In this document: positions 11,313 to 19,559 of the stretch, one piece after another | How positions within the stretch are numbered: the stretch's first letter is position 1 | How the letters are laid out: every line of letters starts with the position of its first letter | Assembly (NCBI RefSeq): GCF_000426605.1 | Contig: NZ_AUFR01000012.1 | Location: 1-64,000, forward strand | Reading direction: 5' to 3' | Length of the DNA: 64,000 nucleotides | From: Propionibacterium acidifaciens DSM 21887 | GTDB lineage: Bacteria > Actinomycetota > Actinomycetes > Propionibacteriales > Propionibacteriaceae | Position numbers and translations under genes: made by a program | Notes under the pieces: generated by a model | Database searches by the model: none | The model's input: the letters and a program-made list of their open reading frames with translations, nothing else | What the model was told of the DNA's origin: nothing

Positions 11313-12223
11313 CGACCGTCCCCGGCGCCGGACGCGGGACGGGCCACGAGGTGCCCGGGGGCGATCTCGACGAGCGGGCCGTCGGCGGCCTCGTCCTGCG
11401 GCCGGGGGCGGGATCCGCCCCCGGGCTCCCGGCCGAGGTGGCCGTCGCGGTCGCGCAGGTCGAGCACGGACGCCAGGAGCCTGCGCGTGTAGGGGTGCCG
11501 GGCCCGTTCGACGAGGCCCTCGGCGGGCAGCTGCTCGACGACGCGGCCGCGGTGCATGACGAGGATCGTCGTGGCGAAGTGGGCGACGAGCGCCAGGTCG
11601 TGGCAGACGAAGCCGATGGCGATGCCGCGCTCGTCCTGCAGCCGGGCCAGCAGGGCCATGATCTCGGCCTGGGCGCTCACGTCGAGCGCGCTGGTGGCCT
11701 CGTCGCACAGGAGCACCTGCGGGTCGAGGGTGAGCGCCCGGGCGATGGCGCAGCGCTGGAGCTGGCCGCCGGACAGCTGGTGGGGGCGGCGCGTCACGAG
11801 GTGCTCGGACAGGCCGACGAGGCGGAGCATCTCACGGGCCCGCGGGACGACCTCGCGGCGCCCGATCGCGTCGTAGTTGATGAGCGGGGCGCAGACCGCC
11901 TCAGCGATGCGCATGCGCGGGGCGAAGGAGCCCAGCGGGTCCTGGAAGACCATCTGCACGTGGCGGCGCACCTCGCGCAGGAGCGAGCCGCGCACGTCCT
12001 GGATCTCCTGCTCGCCGAGGAGCACCCGGCCGCTCGTGGGCCTCTCGAGGCCGGTGAGCATGCGCAGCAGGGTGCTCTTGCCCGAGCCGGACTCCCCCAC
12101 GATCGCGACCGTCCGGCCCTGCGTCAGCTCGACGGAGACGTCCTCGCAGGCGGTGAGGCTCCCGCCGCCCGGGGTGCGGAAGGTCTTGGTGAGCCCCTCG
12201 GCGCTCATCGCAGGCGTGGACAC
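11309..12223 (-). CDS. ABC transporter ATPase, oligopeptide/nickel type (second ATPase)
   Basis: Cytoplasmic ATPase of a peptide/nickel/metallophore (PepT) importer, NikE/DppF-like. Walker A is GESGSGKST near residue 50, the signature is LSGGQLQRCAIARAL, and Walker B is VLLCDEATSALD; the tail has the oligopeptide-type segment RHPYTRRLLASV. I start it at GTG 12223, preceded by GAGGAG at good spacing just after the upstream stop. It should pair with the neighbouring ATPase as a heterodimer. The C-terminal extension after about residue 260 is short. Confidence 0.9.
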   Translation of the reverse strand: MSTPAMSAEGLTKTFRTPGGGSLTACEDVSVELTQGRTVAIVGESGSGKSTLLRMLTGLERPTSGRVLLGEQEIQDVRGSLLREVRRHVQMVFQDPLGSFAPRMRIAEAVCAPLINYDAIGRREVVPRAREMLRLVGLSEHLVTRRPHQLSGGQLQRCAIARALTLDPQVLLCDEATSALDVSAQAEIMALLARLQDERGIAIGFVCHDLALVAHFATTILVMHRGRVVEQLPAEGLVERARHPYTRRLLASVLDLRDRDGHLGREPGGGSRPRPQDEAADGPLVEIAPGHLVARPASGAGDGR

Positions 12224-12233
12224 GTTCGTCTCC

Positions 12234-13091
12234 TCACAGCGACGGCATGCTGGCCAGCAGCGATGCCGTGTACTCATGGGTGGGGTGGTCGATGACCCGC
12301 TCGGTCGGCCCGAGCTCGAGGACGCGCCCGGCGCGCATGACCATGATCCGGTCGGCCATGTGGGCGGCCACGCCGAGGTTGTGGGTGACGATCATGATCG
12401 CCGTGCCCTCCTCGCGGCGCAGGGCGAGCATCTGGCGGACGATCTCGGCCTGCATCGTCACGTCGAGGGCGCTCGTCGGCTCGTCGGCCAGGAGCAGGGC
12501 CGGGCTGAAGGTCATCGCCATGGCGATGCCGACCCGCTGGCGCATGCCGCCGGACAGCTCGAAGGCGTAGGAGCCCATGACGCGGTGCGGGTCCGGCAGC
12601 GCCATGCGCCCGAGCATGGTCTCGGCGCGCTGCCGGGCCCGCGCCGCCGAGCAGCCCGGCTCGGCCGTGCGGATGTACTCGACGAACTGGCCGCCGATGC
12701 GCCGCACGGGGTTGAGCATCGCCCCGGTGTCCTGGAAGACCATCGCCATGCGGTGCCGGCGCAGGTCGAGCCACTGCGCCCGGCCCAGGCCGACCAGCGA
12801 ACGCCCCTCGAAGACGACGTCGCCGGCGCTGATCCTGCCGCTGGCCGGCAGCAGGCCGAGGACGGAGCGGATCACCGTGGTCTTGCCCGAGCCGGACTCC
12901 CCCACGACGGCCACGATCTCCCCGGGCGCCACGTCGACGCTCACGTCGACGACGGCGAGCGCCCCGTCGTAGCTGACGGTCATCCCGCAGACGCGGAGCA
13001 GCTCGTCGCGCGCCGCGCCGCCGCGCGACGCCGCATCGTCCGCCGCGCCCCTCCCCGAGGGCCCCTCCGGCCCAGGCCCGCTGCCCGTCAT
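12234..13091 (-). CDS. ABC transporter ATPase, oligopeptide/nickel type (first ATPase)
   Basis: NikD/DppD-like partner ATPase of about 285 residues. It has Walker A GESGSGKTT, signature ELSGGMRQRVGIAMA, and Walker B LLLADEPTSALDV, then the family tail HPTHEYTASLLASMPSL. ATG at 13091 lies 10 bases after the binding-protein stop; about 30 low-complexity Gly/Ala/Asp residues precede the domain, so a later start is possible. It sits third from the end of the operon, as in nik and dpp clusters. Confidence 0.9.
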   Translation of the reverse strand: MTGSGPGPEGPSGRGAADDAASRGGAARDELLRVCGMTVSYDGALAVVDVSVDVAPGEIVAVVGESGSGKTTVIRSVLGLLPASGRISAGDVVFEGRSLVGLGRAQWLDLRRHRMAMVFQDTGAMLNPVRRIGGQFVEYIRTAEPGCSAARARQRAETMLGRMALPDPHRVMGSYAFELSGGMRQRVGIAMAMTFSPALLLADEPTSALDVTMQAEIVRQMLALRREEGTAIMIVTHNLGVAAHMADRIMVMRAGRVLELGPTERVIDHPTHEYTASLLASMPSL

Positions 13092-13101
13092 CGCCGCCGA
13101 C

Positions 13102-14706
13102 TCACTTCGCCGGCTTGAAGGCGCTCGTGATCCAGTAGTAGTCCGCGGTCGAGACGCTCGCATCGCTCACGGCCTTCGTGTTCGAGCACATGTTGCTGTT
13201 GTAGTAGCCGTGCACGAGGACCGCCGCGTCGTCGATGAGGATCTGCTGGAGGCGCACATAGATCTTCTTGCGCTCGGCCGTGTCGAGCTGGGTGGCCAGC
13301 TGCTCGTACAGCGAGTCGTACTCGTCGTTGTGGTAGGCGCAGTAGTTGGCCCCGCTCCTGGAGTACCAGTTGGCCAGGTAGCTGTAGGGCTCGCCCTCCT
13401 GGGCCGTCATCCAGTTGCTGGAGTTGAGGTCGTACTCGCCGGCGACGAGCTTGTTCCACTCGGTGTCGGCGTCGAGCTTGGTGACCGTCGCCTGGATGCC
13501 GATCGAGGCGAGCTGGCTGGCCACGGCCTCGGCCATGACCGACAGGTTCCGGGACTCGTAGGTGAGGTAGTCCAGGTTGATCTTCGTGCCGTCGAGCTCG
13601 CGGAAGCCGTCGCCGTCGGAGTCGACGATGCCCGCGGCGTCGAGGATCTGCTTGGCCCTCTCGGGGTCGTGGGGCGTGGCGTCGGTGAGCTGGTCGTAGC
13701 CGAAGTCGAGCGAGGAGGGGACGACCGAGCAGCCCGCGGTGTACAGGCCGCCGACCGTCGTCCCGGTGATCGTCGCGTCGTCGACCGCCATGAGGACGGC
13801 CCTGCGCAGGTCCTTGTTGGCGAGCGGGCGGCCCTCGGCGGCGTTGAGGTACGAGAAGCCCGTGCGCATGCCGATCGTCTGCGAGACCGAGTAGGTGGAG
13901 TCGTTCCGCAGCGTCTCGAGGTCGGACATGGCCGTGATGTTCTCGGTGACGTCGACGTCGCCGGACTGCAGGGCCATGAACTTGGTGAGGCTCGAGGAGT
14001 CGTCGATGAAGATGACGTGGACGCTCTCGTAGGGCACCTCGCCGTTCCAGTAGTTGGTGTTGCGGACGAGCTTGACGTCCTGGCCCGAGTTGAACTCGGT
14101 GACGGCGTAGGGGCCGGTGCCGATCGGCTTCTCGCCGAGGTTCTCGCTGCCGGCGATGTCGAGGATCTCGAACAGCGGATTGGCCAGGGCCGCCGAGAGG
14201 TCGGCCGACGGGCTCCCGGTCACGATGGTCACGGTGCGGGCGCCGTCGTCGGGCGTGATCGAGACCGGCTTCATGAAGGTCGACGGCGCGGACGAGCCCT
14301 CGGAGCCCTCCTTGTCGAACATGTGCTGGAGGGACTCGGCGACCTTCGTGGCGGTCACCTCGGTGCCGGTGGAGAACTTGAGCCCCTCGCGCAGCGCGAT
14401 CGTCCACGTGAGGTGCTCGTCGTCGGGCGTGCAGGACTCGGCCAGGTACGGCTGGGGCACCATCTTCTCGTCGAACTTGAACAACGACTCGCCGATGCCG
14501 TAGCGCATGCACGCCCAGGCGGCGTTGGGCTGGTTCGACGGGTCGAGGGACTCCTTGGAGAAGTTGGTGCAGCCGAACTTCAGCTCGGTGCCGCTCGAAC
14601 CGCCGGAGTCGGACGACGAGCAGCCGGTCAGTCCGAGGCCGGCGACGACGGTTCCGGCCGCCGAGGCGGCCAGCAGGCCGCGGCGGGTGACGATGATTCC
14701 CTGCAT
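13102..14706 (-). CDS. Substrate-binding lipoprotein of a nickel/peptide-type ABC importer
   Basis: Extracytoplasmic family 5 solute-binding protein of 534 residues. The N-terminus has a twin arginine (TRRGLLAAS), a hydrophobic stretch and a lipobox LTGC at about residues 23-26, so it is probably lipid-anchored after Sec or Tat export. The segment MRYGIGESLFKFDE resembles NikA/CntA-type nickel or metallophore binders more than peptide binders. ATG 14706 is chosen because AAGGAG stands nine bases before it. With a B12 riboswitch upstream, cobalt, nickel or a chelated form is a reasonable ligand guess; peptides cannot be excluded. Confidence 0.88.
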   Translation of the reverse strand: MQGIIVTRRGLLAASAAGTVVAGLGLTGCSSSDSGGSSGTELKFGCTNFSKESLDPSNQPNAAWACMRYGIGESLFKFDEKMVPQPYLAESCTPDDEHLTWTIALREGLKFSTGTEVTATKVAESLQHMFDKEGSEGSSAPSTFMKPVSITPDDGARTVTIVTGSPSADLSAALANPLFEILDIAGSENLGEKPIGTGPYAVTEFNSGQDVKLVRNTNYWNGEVPYESVHVIFIDDSSSLTKFMALQSGDVDVTENITAMSDLETLRNDSTYSVSQTIGMRTGFSYLNAAEGRPLANKDLRRAVLMAVDDATITGTTVGGLYTAGCSVVPSSLDFGYDQLTDATPHDPERAKQILDAAGIVDSDGDGFRELDGTKINLDYLTYESRNLSVMAEAVASQLASIGIQATVTKLDADTEWNKLVAGEYDLNSSNWMTAQEGEPYSYLANWYSRSGANYCAYHNDEYDSLYEQLATQLDTAERKKIYVRLQQILIDDAAVLVHGYYNSNMCSNTKAVSDASVSTADYYWITSAFKPAK

Positions 14707-14740
14707 CTCAATGCGCTCCTTCACGGTGGTGGGTGGTGGG

Positions 14741-15622
14741 TCAGGCCAGTGGGGCCGTGGTGAGTTCCACGACGGCCTCGTCGGGGCCGGCATGGCGGGG
14801 ATCGAGGACGTCGCGCAGCGCGTCGCCCAACAGGTTGAAGACGATGACGGTGACGCAGATCGCCGCGCCGGGGAAGATCATGAGCCAGGGCGAGTCGAGC
14901 AGGTAGGCGCGGCCCTCGTTGAGCATGAGGCCCCACTCGGCCTGCGGCGGCTGGGCGCCGAAGCCGAGGAAGGACAGGCCGGCCAGCTCGAGCATCATCG
15001 TGCCGATGTCGGTCGCGGCGGTGATGACGAGCGTCGGCAGGGCGTTCGGCAGCAGGTACCGGCGGATGAGGCGGCCCGGACGGGCACCGGTGAGCTCGGC
15101 GGCCGTCACGAAGTCGCTGTGGCGGATCTTCAGCACGAGGCTGCGCGCCAGCCGGGCGTACTTGGTCCAGCTGACGACGGCCAGGGCGATGATCGCATTG
15201 CGGATGCTGGCCCCCATGAGGCCGGCCACTGCGATGGCCAGGACGATCCCGGGGAAGGAGATCATCATGTCGGAGACCCGCATGATGACCGCGTCGACGA
15301 GGCCGCCCGCGTAGCCGGCGATGACGCCGAGCAGCGAGCCGACGACGGAGATGACGAGGACGAGGACGATCGAGGCGGCCAGCGAGACGCGGGTGCCGTA
15401 GATGACGCGCGAGGCCATGTCGCGGCCGAGCTTGTCCGTGCCGAACCAGTGCTGCGCGCTCGGCCCCTGGAAGGCCTCCGCCAGGTTGGCCTCGTAGGGG
15501 CTCATGGGGGCGATGACGCCGGCGAGCAGGGCGACCAGGACGATGACCAGGGCCAGCGCCGCGTGGACGCAGAACGCCCGGTGCGCGCCGAGGAAGCGAC
15601 GGATGCGGTGCGATGGGCTCAT
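14741..15622 (-). CDS. ABC transporter permease, NikC/DppC type
   Basis: Inner-membrane permease, 293 residues, six or so hydrophobic helices. The start fits the family: a first helix, a periplasmic loop with HWFGTDKLGRDMASRVIYG, then the transport domain with the coupling motif ELTGARPGRLIRRYLLPN. ATG 15622 overlaps the stop of the other permease (ATGA). The binding protein follows after 34 bases. Confidence 0.92.
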   Translation of the reverse strand: MSPSHRIRRFLGAHRAFCVHAALALVIVLVALLAGVIAPMSPYEANLAEAFQGPSAQHWFGTDKLGRDMASRVIYGTRVSLAASIVLVLVISVVGSLLGVIAGYAGGLVDAVIMRVSDMMISFPGIVLAIAVAGLMGASIRNAIIALAVVSWTKYARLARSLVLKIRHSDFVTAAELTGARPGRLIRRYLLPNALPTLVITAATDIGTMMLELAGLSFLGFGAQPPQAEWGLMLNEGRAYLLDSPWLMIFPGAAICVTVIVFNLLGDALRDVLDPRHAGPDEAVVELTTAPLA

Positions 15623-16563
15623 GACCGGGCTCCTCGGCGGACGCGGGGATCGAGTCGGGCGTAGGAGACGTCGACCACCAGGTTGATGACCATGTAGATC
15701 AGCGCGATCCACAGCACATAGGTCTGCACGAGCGGGTAGTCGTACGAGGTGACGGCGGTGACCGCCATGTTGCCCAGACCGGGATAGGAGAAGACGACCT
15801 CGACGACCGCCGTGCCGCCCAGCAGCGAGCCGAGCGACAGGCCCAGCAGGGTGATGAGGGGCAGCTGGGCGTTGGGCAGGACGTGCCGGGTGAGGATGGC
15901 GCGCTCGGAGAGGCCGCGCGCCCGGGCGCCGACGACGTAGTCCTGGCCGAGCTCCTCGAGGACGGCCGTGCGCACCTGCCGGGTGTACTTGCCGATCATC
16001 GCGAAGGCCAGGGTCGCGGCCGGCAGGATGAGCCTGTCGAGGCCCTGCCCCGTCGAAACGACCGGCAGCCAGCCGAGTTTGAGGGCGACCGCCCAGATGA
16101 GGAGCAGGCCGAACCAGAAGTTCGGCATCGAGATGCCCAGGAAGCTGAAGCCGCGGACGAGGCGGTCGGCGATGCCGCCCCGGCGCACCGCGGCGAGCAT
16201 GCCCAGCGGGACGGCGACGACGAGCATGAGCAGCAGGGAGGCCAGCGAGAGCTTGATGGTCGGCCACAGGCGGACGAGCATGAGATCGGCGACGGGCTTG
16301 TTCAGCGAGTACGAGGTGCCGAAGTCGCCGTGCAGGCAGTTGCCGAGCCAGGTGACGTACTGCACGAGGAAGGGCTTGTCGAGGCCGAGGCGCACCCGCA
16401 TCTGATCGACCATCTCGGGGGTGGGCGTGATCCCCTGACTGGTGTACACGGCCTGAGCGGGATCGCCGGGCGCCAGCCAGACGAGCGTGAAGGTGATGAA
16501 GCTGATGCCCACCAGCACGATGAGGATCTGGCCCAGCCGTCGGGCCAGCCATCTGGGGTCCAC
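15619..16563 (-). CDS. ABC transporter permease, NikB/DppB type
   Basis: First gene of the operon, 314 residues. It shows the NikB/DppB arrangement: helix one (LGQILIVLVGISFITFTLVW), then APGDPA, a periplasmic segment with LGLDKPFLVQY, and the transport domain with the EAA-like loop VGARARGLSERAILTRHVLP. GTG is the start, with GAGGTG ten bases before it. About 100 bases separate it from the cobalamin aptamer, enough for an expression platform acting on this ribosome-binding site. Confidence 0.92.
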   Translation of the reverse strand: MDPRWLARRLGQILIVLVGISFITFTLVWLAPGDPAQAVYTSQGITPTPEMVDQMRVRLGLDKPFLVQYVTWLGNCLHGDFGTSYSLNKPVADLMLVRLWPTIKLSLASLLLMLVVAVPLGMLAAVRRGGIADRLVRGFSFLGISMPNFWFGLLLIWAVALKLGWLPVVSTGQGLDRLILPAATLAFAMIGKYTRQVRTAVLEELGQDYVVGARARGLSERAILTRHVLPNAQLPLITLLGLSLGSLLGGTAVVEVVFSYPGLGNMAVTAVTSYDYPLVQTYVLWIALIYMVINLVVDVSYARLDPRVRRGARS

Positions 16564-16671
16564 GGGTCGAAGTCACCTCACGATCATGACGAGTGCCGTT
16601 CGTCACAACCGGATTCTCGTGACCCCGCGAGGGGCGCCCGGTCGCCAAGTGCCGCGGCGACGCGGAACGGT

Positions 16672-16858
16672 TCCCAGGCAGGTCTTCTGACTCGCGCCCC
16701 GGGGCGGTTGCCCCGACGGGCCCTCGACCTTCCCGACGGACGGTGGCCGGCTCACGCCGATGAGGACCCGGGACGCTCACAGCGGCGGTCCCGTCCGCGA
16801 TTCCCACGCGGTTCCCTATTCTCCCGGACGACCCGTCGGGCCGGCCGGGCACCTGGGG
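16672..16858 (-). promoter_or_regulatory. Cobalamin (B12) riboswitch aptamer
   Basis: Read on the minus strand. The 3' B12 box is GCGAGTCAGAAGACCTGCC (about 16676-16695). Upstream are the conserved AATAGGGAACCGCGTGGGAA and GACGGGACCGCCGCTGT cores (16774-16820), then GCCACCG and GGGAAGG elements. The ends CCCAGG (16852-16857) and CCTGGG (16673-16678) pair as the closing stem. It precedes the importer operon, so B12 should switch the importer off. The downstream platform probably hides the GAGGTG ribosome-binding site; no T-rich terminator is seen, favouring translational control. Confidence 0.92.
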
Positions 16859-16860
16859 GC

Positions 16861-16882
16861 GCTGCGCACGGGGGTGCGCAGC
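16861..16882 (-). repeat. 9-bp perfect hairpin between pheT and the riboswitch
   Basis: GCTGCGCAC and GTGCGCAGC flank a 4-base loop, immediately 5' of the aptamer closing stem. It could end pheT transcripts or be an extra stem of the riboswitch transcript. No T tract follows. The rest of 16883-17033 holds only a promoter candidate. Confidence 0.5.
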
Positions 16883-16902
16883 AACCCTTGCTTCGCGACA
16901 GC

Positions 16903-16908
16903 AGAGTA
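16903..16908 (-). promoter_or_regulatory. Candidate promoter of the B12-regulated operon
   Basis: Minus-strand TACTCT preceded by TGG, an extended -10 form. Transcription would start near 16896, just before the hairpin and aptamer. No good -35 is visible. Confidence 0.4.
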
Positions 16909-17033
16909 CCAGCTGCCGCCGCCCCCGCACGCCGGACGCCCGCGATCGGGCACTCACCCGGGGCGAGCGCTGGACGGGGGCGCCGGACGGCGCCCGTGAG
17001 GCTCACGCCTCCCGGAACCCTCGACCGCGGGGC

Positions 17034-19559
17034 TCACGCCTCGCGGGGCACCGCGCCGAGGCGCTCGACGGCGAGCCGCACGGCGCCGTCGCGGGCCGCC
17101 GCCGCCTCGGCCTGGGTGAGCGTCCGGTCGGGCCCGCGCAGGCGCAGGCCGTAGGCGAGCGACTTGCGGCCCTCGCCGATCTGCGGGCCCCGGAAGACGT
17201 CGAAGAGCGCGATCGACTCGAGCAGCTCGCCTGCGCCCTCGACGAGGGTGGCCTCGACCTCGGACGCGGGGACCCGCTCGTCGACGATGAGGGCGACGTC
17301 CTCCTTGGCCAGCGGGAAGCCGCTCAGCGCGGTGACCTCGCCGCCGCCGGGCGCGCAGGCCACGAGCAGGTCGAGGTCGAGCTCGACGGCGCAGGTCCGT
17401 TCCGGCAGCCCGTGGGCCCTGATGACCTCGGGGTGCAGCTCGCCAGCGGCGCCGAGGACGACCCGCTCGCCGCCCGCGCCGCGCACCGACAGTTCGGCGC
17501 ACCGGCCGGGGTGCCAGGGGGCGATCGACGCGGCCCTGCGCTCCAGCGTCAGGCCGAGCGTCGCGGCCGCGGTCTGGGCGAAGTGCACCGCATGGGTCCA
17601 GTCCGCCGGGACGGCGGCGTGGTCCCAGCCGCCGGGCAGCCACTGGCCGGTGAGCACCGCGGCGATCATGCGGGGCTGGTCGGGCAGTGCCGCGCGGATC
17701 GCGGCGATCTCGGCGTCGGAGGGACGATGGTCGACCTCGGGCATCGGGGCCGCCGGGGCGGGCCCGCCCCGGAAGACCGAGCCGGCCTCGAAGAGGGCCA
17801 GGTCGTCCTGGCTGCGCGAGATGTTGCGCCGGGCGGCGGCGAACAGCCCCGGCAGGAGGGTCGTGCGCAGGTACGGGGCGGTGTCGGCGAGCGGATTGGC
17901 CAGCCGCACGAGGCGGCGCCGCTCGTCGTCGTCGGGCAGCCCGAGGCCGTCGAGCTCGGAGTCGGAGAGGAAGGGCAGCGTGATGACCTCGACGAAACCG
18001 GCCCCGGCCACCGCGGCGCTGACCGCGCGGCGGGCGCGCTGGGCGGGGCTGAGGCCCCGGCCGGCGACGGCGCGGGGCACCCTCGGCTCGATGACGTCCA
18101 GGCCGAGCTTGCGGCCGACCTCCTCGACGTAGTCGTAGGGATCGCGCAGGTCGGTGCGCCAGGTGGGCGGGGTCAGGGCGAGTGAGGAGCCCCGCCTGCG
18201 GACCTCGACGCCGGCGGCGCGGAGCACCTCGACGACGCGGTCGGCGTCGATGCGGGCGCCCAGGATGTGCGCGGGCAGACCGGCGTCGATCGTCAGGGAC
18301 GGCGGCTGGGGCACTCGGCCGACGACGGTGACGCCCTCGGCGATCGTGCCGCCGGCGTACTCGGCGAACAGTCGGGCGGCCATCCGTGCCGCGGCGCAGG
18401 CCACGCCCGGGTCGACCATGCGCTCGAAGCGACGGGAGGCCTCCGAGGGCAGCTTGTGGCGCCGGTAGGTGCGCCCGATCGTGCCGGGCGAGAAGTGGGC
18501 CGCCTCGATGACGACGTTCGTCGTCCCGTCGTTCAGCTCGGTGGTCCGGCCGCCCATGACGCCCGCCAGGCCGATGGGGCCCGAGTCGTCGGTGATGAGC
18601 AGGTCCTCGGCGCTCAGGGTGCGCTCGACGTCGTCGAGCGTGGTGAGCCGCTCGCCGGCGGCGGCCCTGCGCACGACGATCGGGCCCAGCAGCGCGTCGG
18701 CGTCGTAGCCGTGCAGCGGCTGGCCCGACTCGAGCATGACGTAGTTGGTGATGTCGACGGGCAGGCTGATCGCGCGCATGCCGGCGGCCTCGAGCCGGTG
18801 GCGCATCCACGTCGGGGTGGGCGCGTGCGGATCGATGCCGTTGACGCACAGGGCGACGAACAGCTGGCAGTCGTCCGACTCGACGCGCACCGGGTAGGCG
18901 TCCTGGGCCGGGTCGGGCACGCGACGCGAGTAGAGGTCGTTGTAGGGCACATCGAAGGCCTGCGCGGCCTCGCGGGCCAGGCCCCGCATCGACAGTGCAT
19001 GGCCCAGGTCGGGGGTCACGTCGATGTCGAGGACCTCGTCGGGAACGCCGAGCAGCGCCATCGCGTCGGAGCCGAGACCGGCCCGGGCCGCCTCCGCCGG
19101 CGGGAGCACGATGATGCCGGTGCGGTCCTCGCCGATGCCCAGCTCGTCGGCGGCGCAGATCATGCCGTCGCTCATGTGCCCGTAGGTCCGGCGGGCGCTG
19201 ATCCCGAAACCGCCGGCCAGCATCGCGCCGGGCAGCGAGACGACGACGTGGTCGCCCTTGGCGAAGTTGCTGGCGCCGCAGACGATGCCGCGGGCGTTCT
19301 CGATCTCGGGGTTGACCTCGGAGTCGTTGAACGGGCCCACGTCGACGCGGCACCAGCGGATGGTTTTCCCGTTGCGCTGGGGTTCCTCGACGAAGTCCAG
19401 GACGCGGCCGACGACGACCCGGCCGCTCACGTCGGCGCCGACGGTCTCGACGTGCTCGACCTGCAGACCCATCCGGGTGAAGGCGTCCGCCACCTGGGCG
19501 CAGGTCACGCCGTGCGGGAGCTCCACCAGATCGCGGAGCCAACTCATCGGCGCCCTCAT
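17034..19559 (-). CDS. pheT: Phenylalanine--tRNA ligase beta subunit
   Basis: Large subunit of the alpha2-beta2 enzyme, 841 residues, carrying editing and tRNA-binding functions. Visible in order: an N-terminal B1 start (MSWLRDLVEL), the EMAP/OB-type tRNA-binding domain with CGASNFAKGD, the B3/B4 editing region around DITNYVMLESGQPLH, the B5 domain, the catalytic-like core, and the C-terminal FDX-ACB domain (LSGFPLAKEDVALIVDE). ATG 19559 overlaps the pheS stop (ATGA); a second ATG 12 bases on is less likely. Confidence 0.97.
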   Translation of the reverse strand: MRAPMSWLRDLVELPHGVTCAQVADAFTRMGLQVEHVETVGADVSGRVVVGRVLDFVEEPQRNGKTIRWCRVDVGPFNDSEVNPEIENARGIVCGASNFAKGDHVVVSLPGAMLAGGFGISARRTYGHMSDGMICAADELGIGEDRTGIIVLPPAEAARAGLGSDAMALLGVPDEVLDIDVTPDLGHALSMRGLAREAAQAFDVPYNDLYSRRVPDPAQDAYPVRVESDDCQLFVALCVNGIDPHAPTPTWMRHRLEAAGMRAISLPVDITNYVMLESGQPLHGYDADALLGPIVVRRAAAGERLTTLDDVERTLSAEDLLITDDSGPIGLAGVMGGRTTELNDGTTNVVIEAAHFSPGTIGRTYRRHKLPSEASRRFERMVDPGVACAAARMAARLFAEYAGGTIAEGVTVVGRVPQPPSLTIDAGLPAHILGARIDADRVVEVLRAAGVEVRRRGSSLALTPPTWRTDLRDPYDYVEEVGRKLGLDVIEPRVPRAVAGRGLSPAQRARRAVSAAVAGAGFVEVITLPFLSDSELDGLGLPDDDERRRLVRLANPLADTAPYLRTTLLPGLFAAARRNISRSQDDLALFEAGSVFRGGPAPAAPMPEVDHRPSDAEIAAIRAALPDQPRMIAAVLTGQWLPGGWDHAAVPADWTHAVHFAQTAAATLGLTLERRAASIAPWHPGRCAELSVRGAGGERVVLGAAGELHPEVIRAHGLPERTCAVELDLDLLVACAPGGGEVTALSGFPLAKEDVALIVDERVPASEVEATLVEGAGELLESIALFDVFRGPQIGEGRKSLAYGLRLRGPDRTLTQAEAAAARDGAVRLAVERLGAVPREA

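Noticed and set aside
16752-17006. 84-residue minus-strand frame in the riboswitch region
   Set aside because: Overlaps the cobalamin aptamer; conserved RNA elements explain the sequence.
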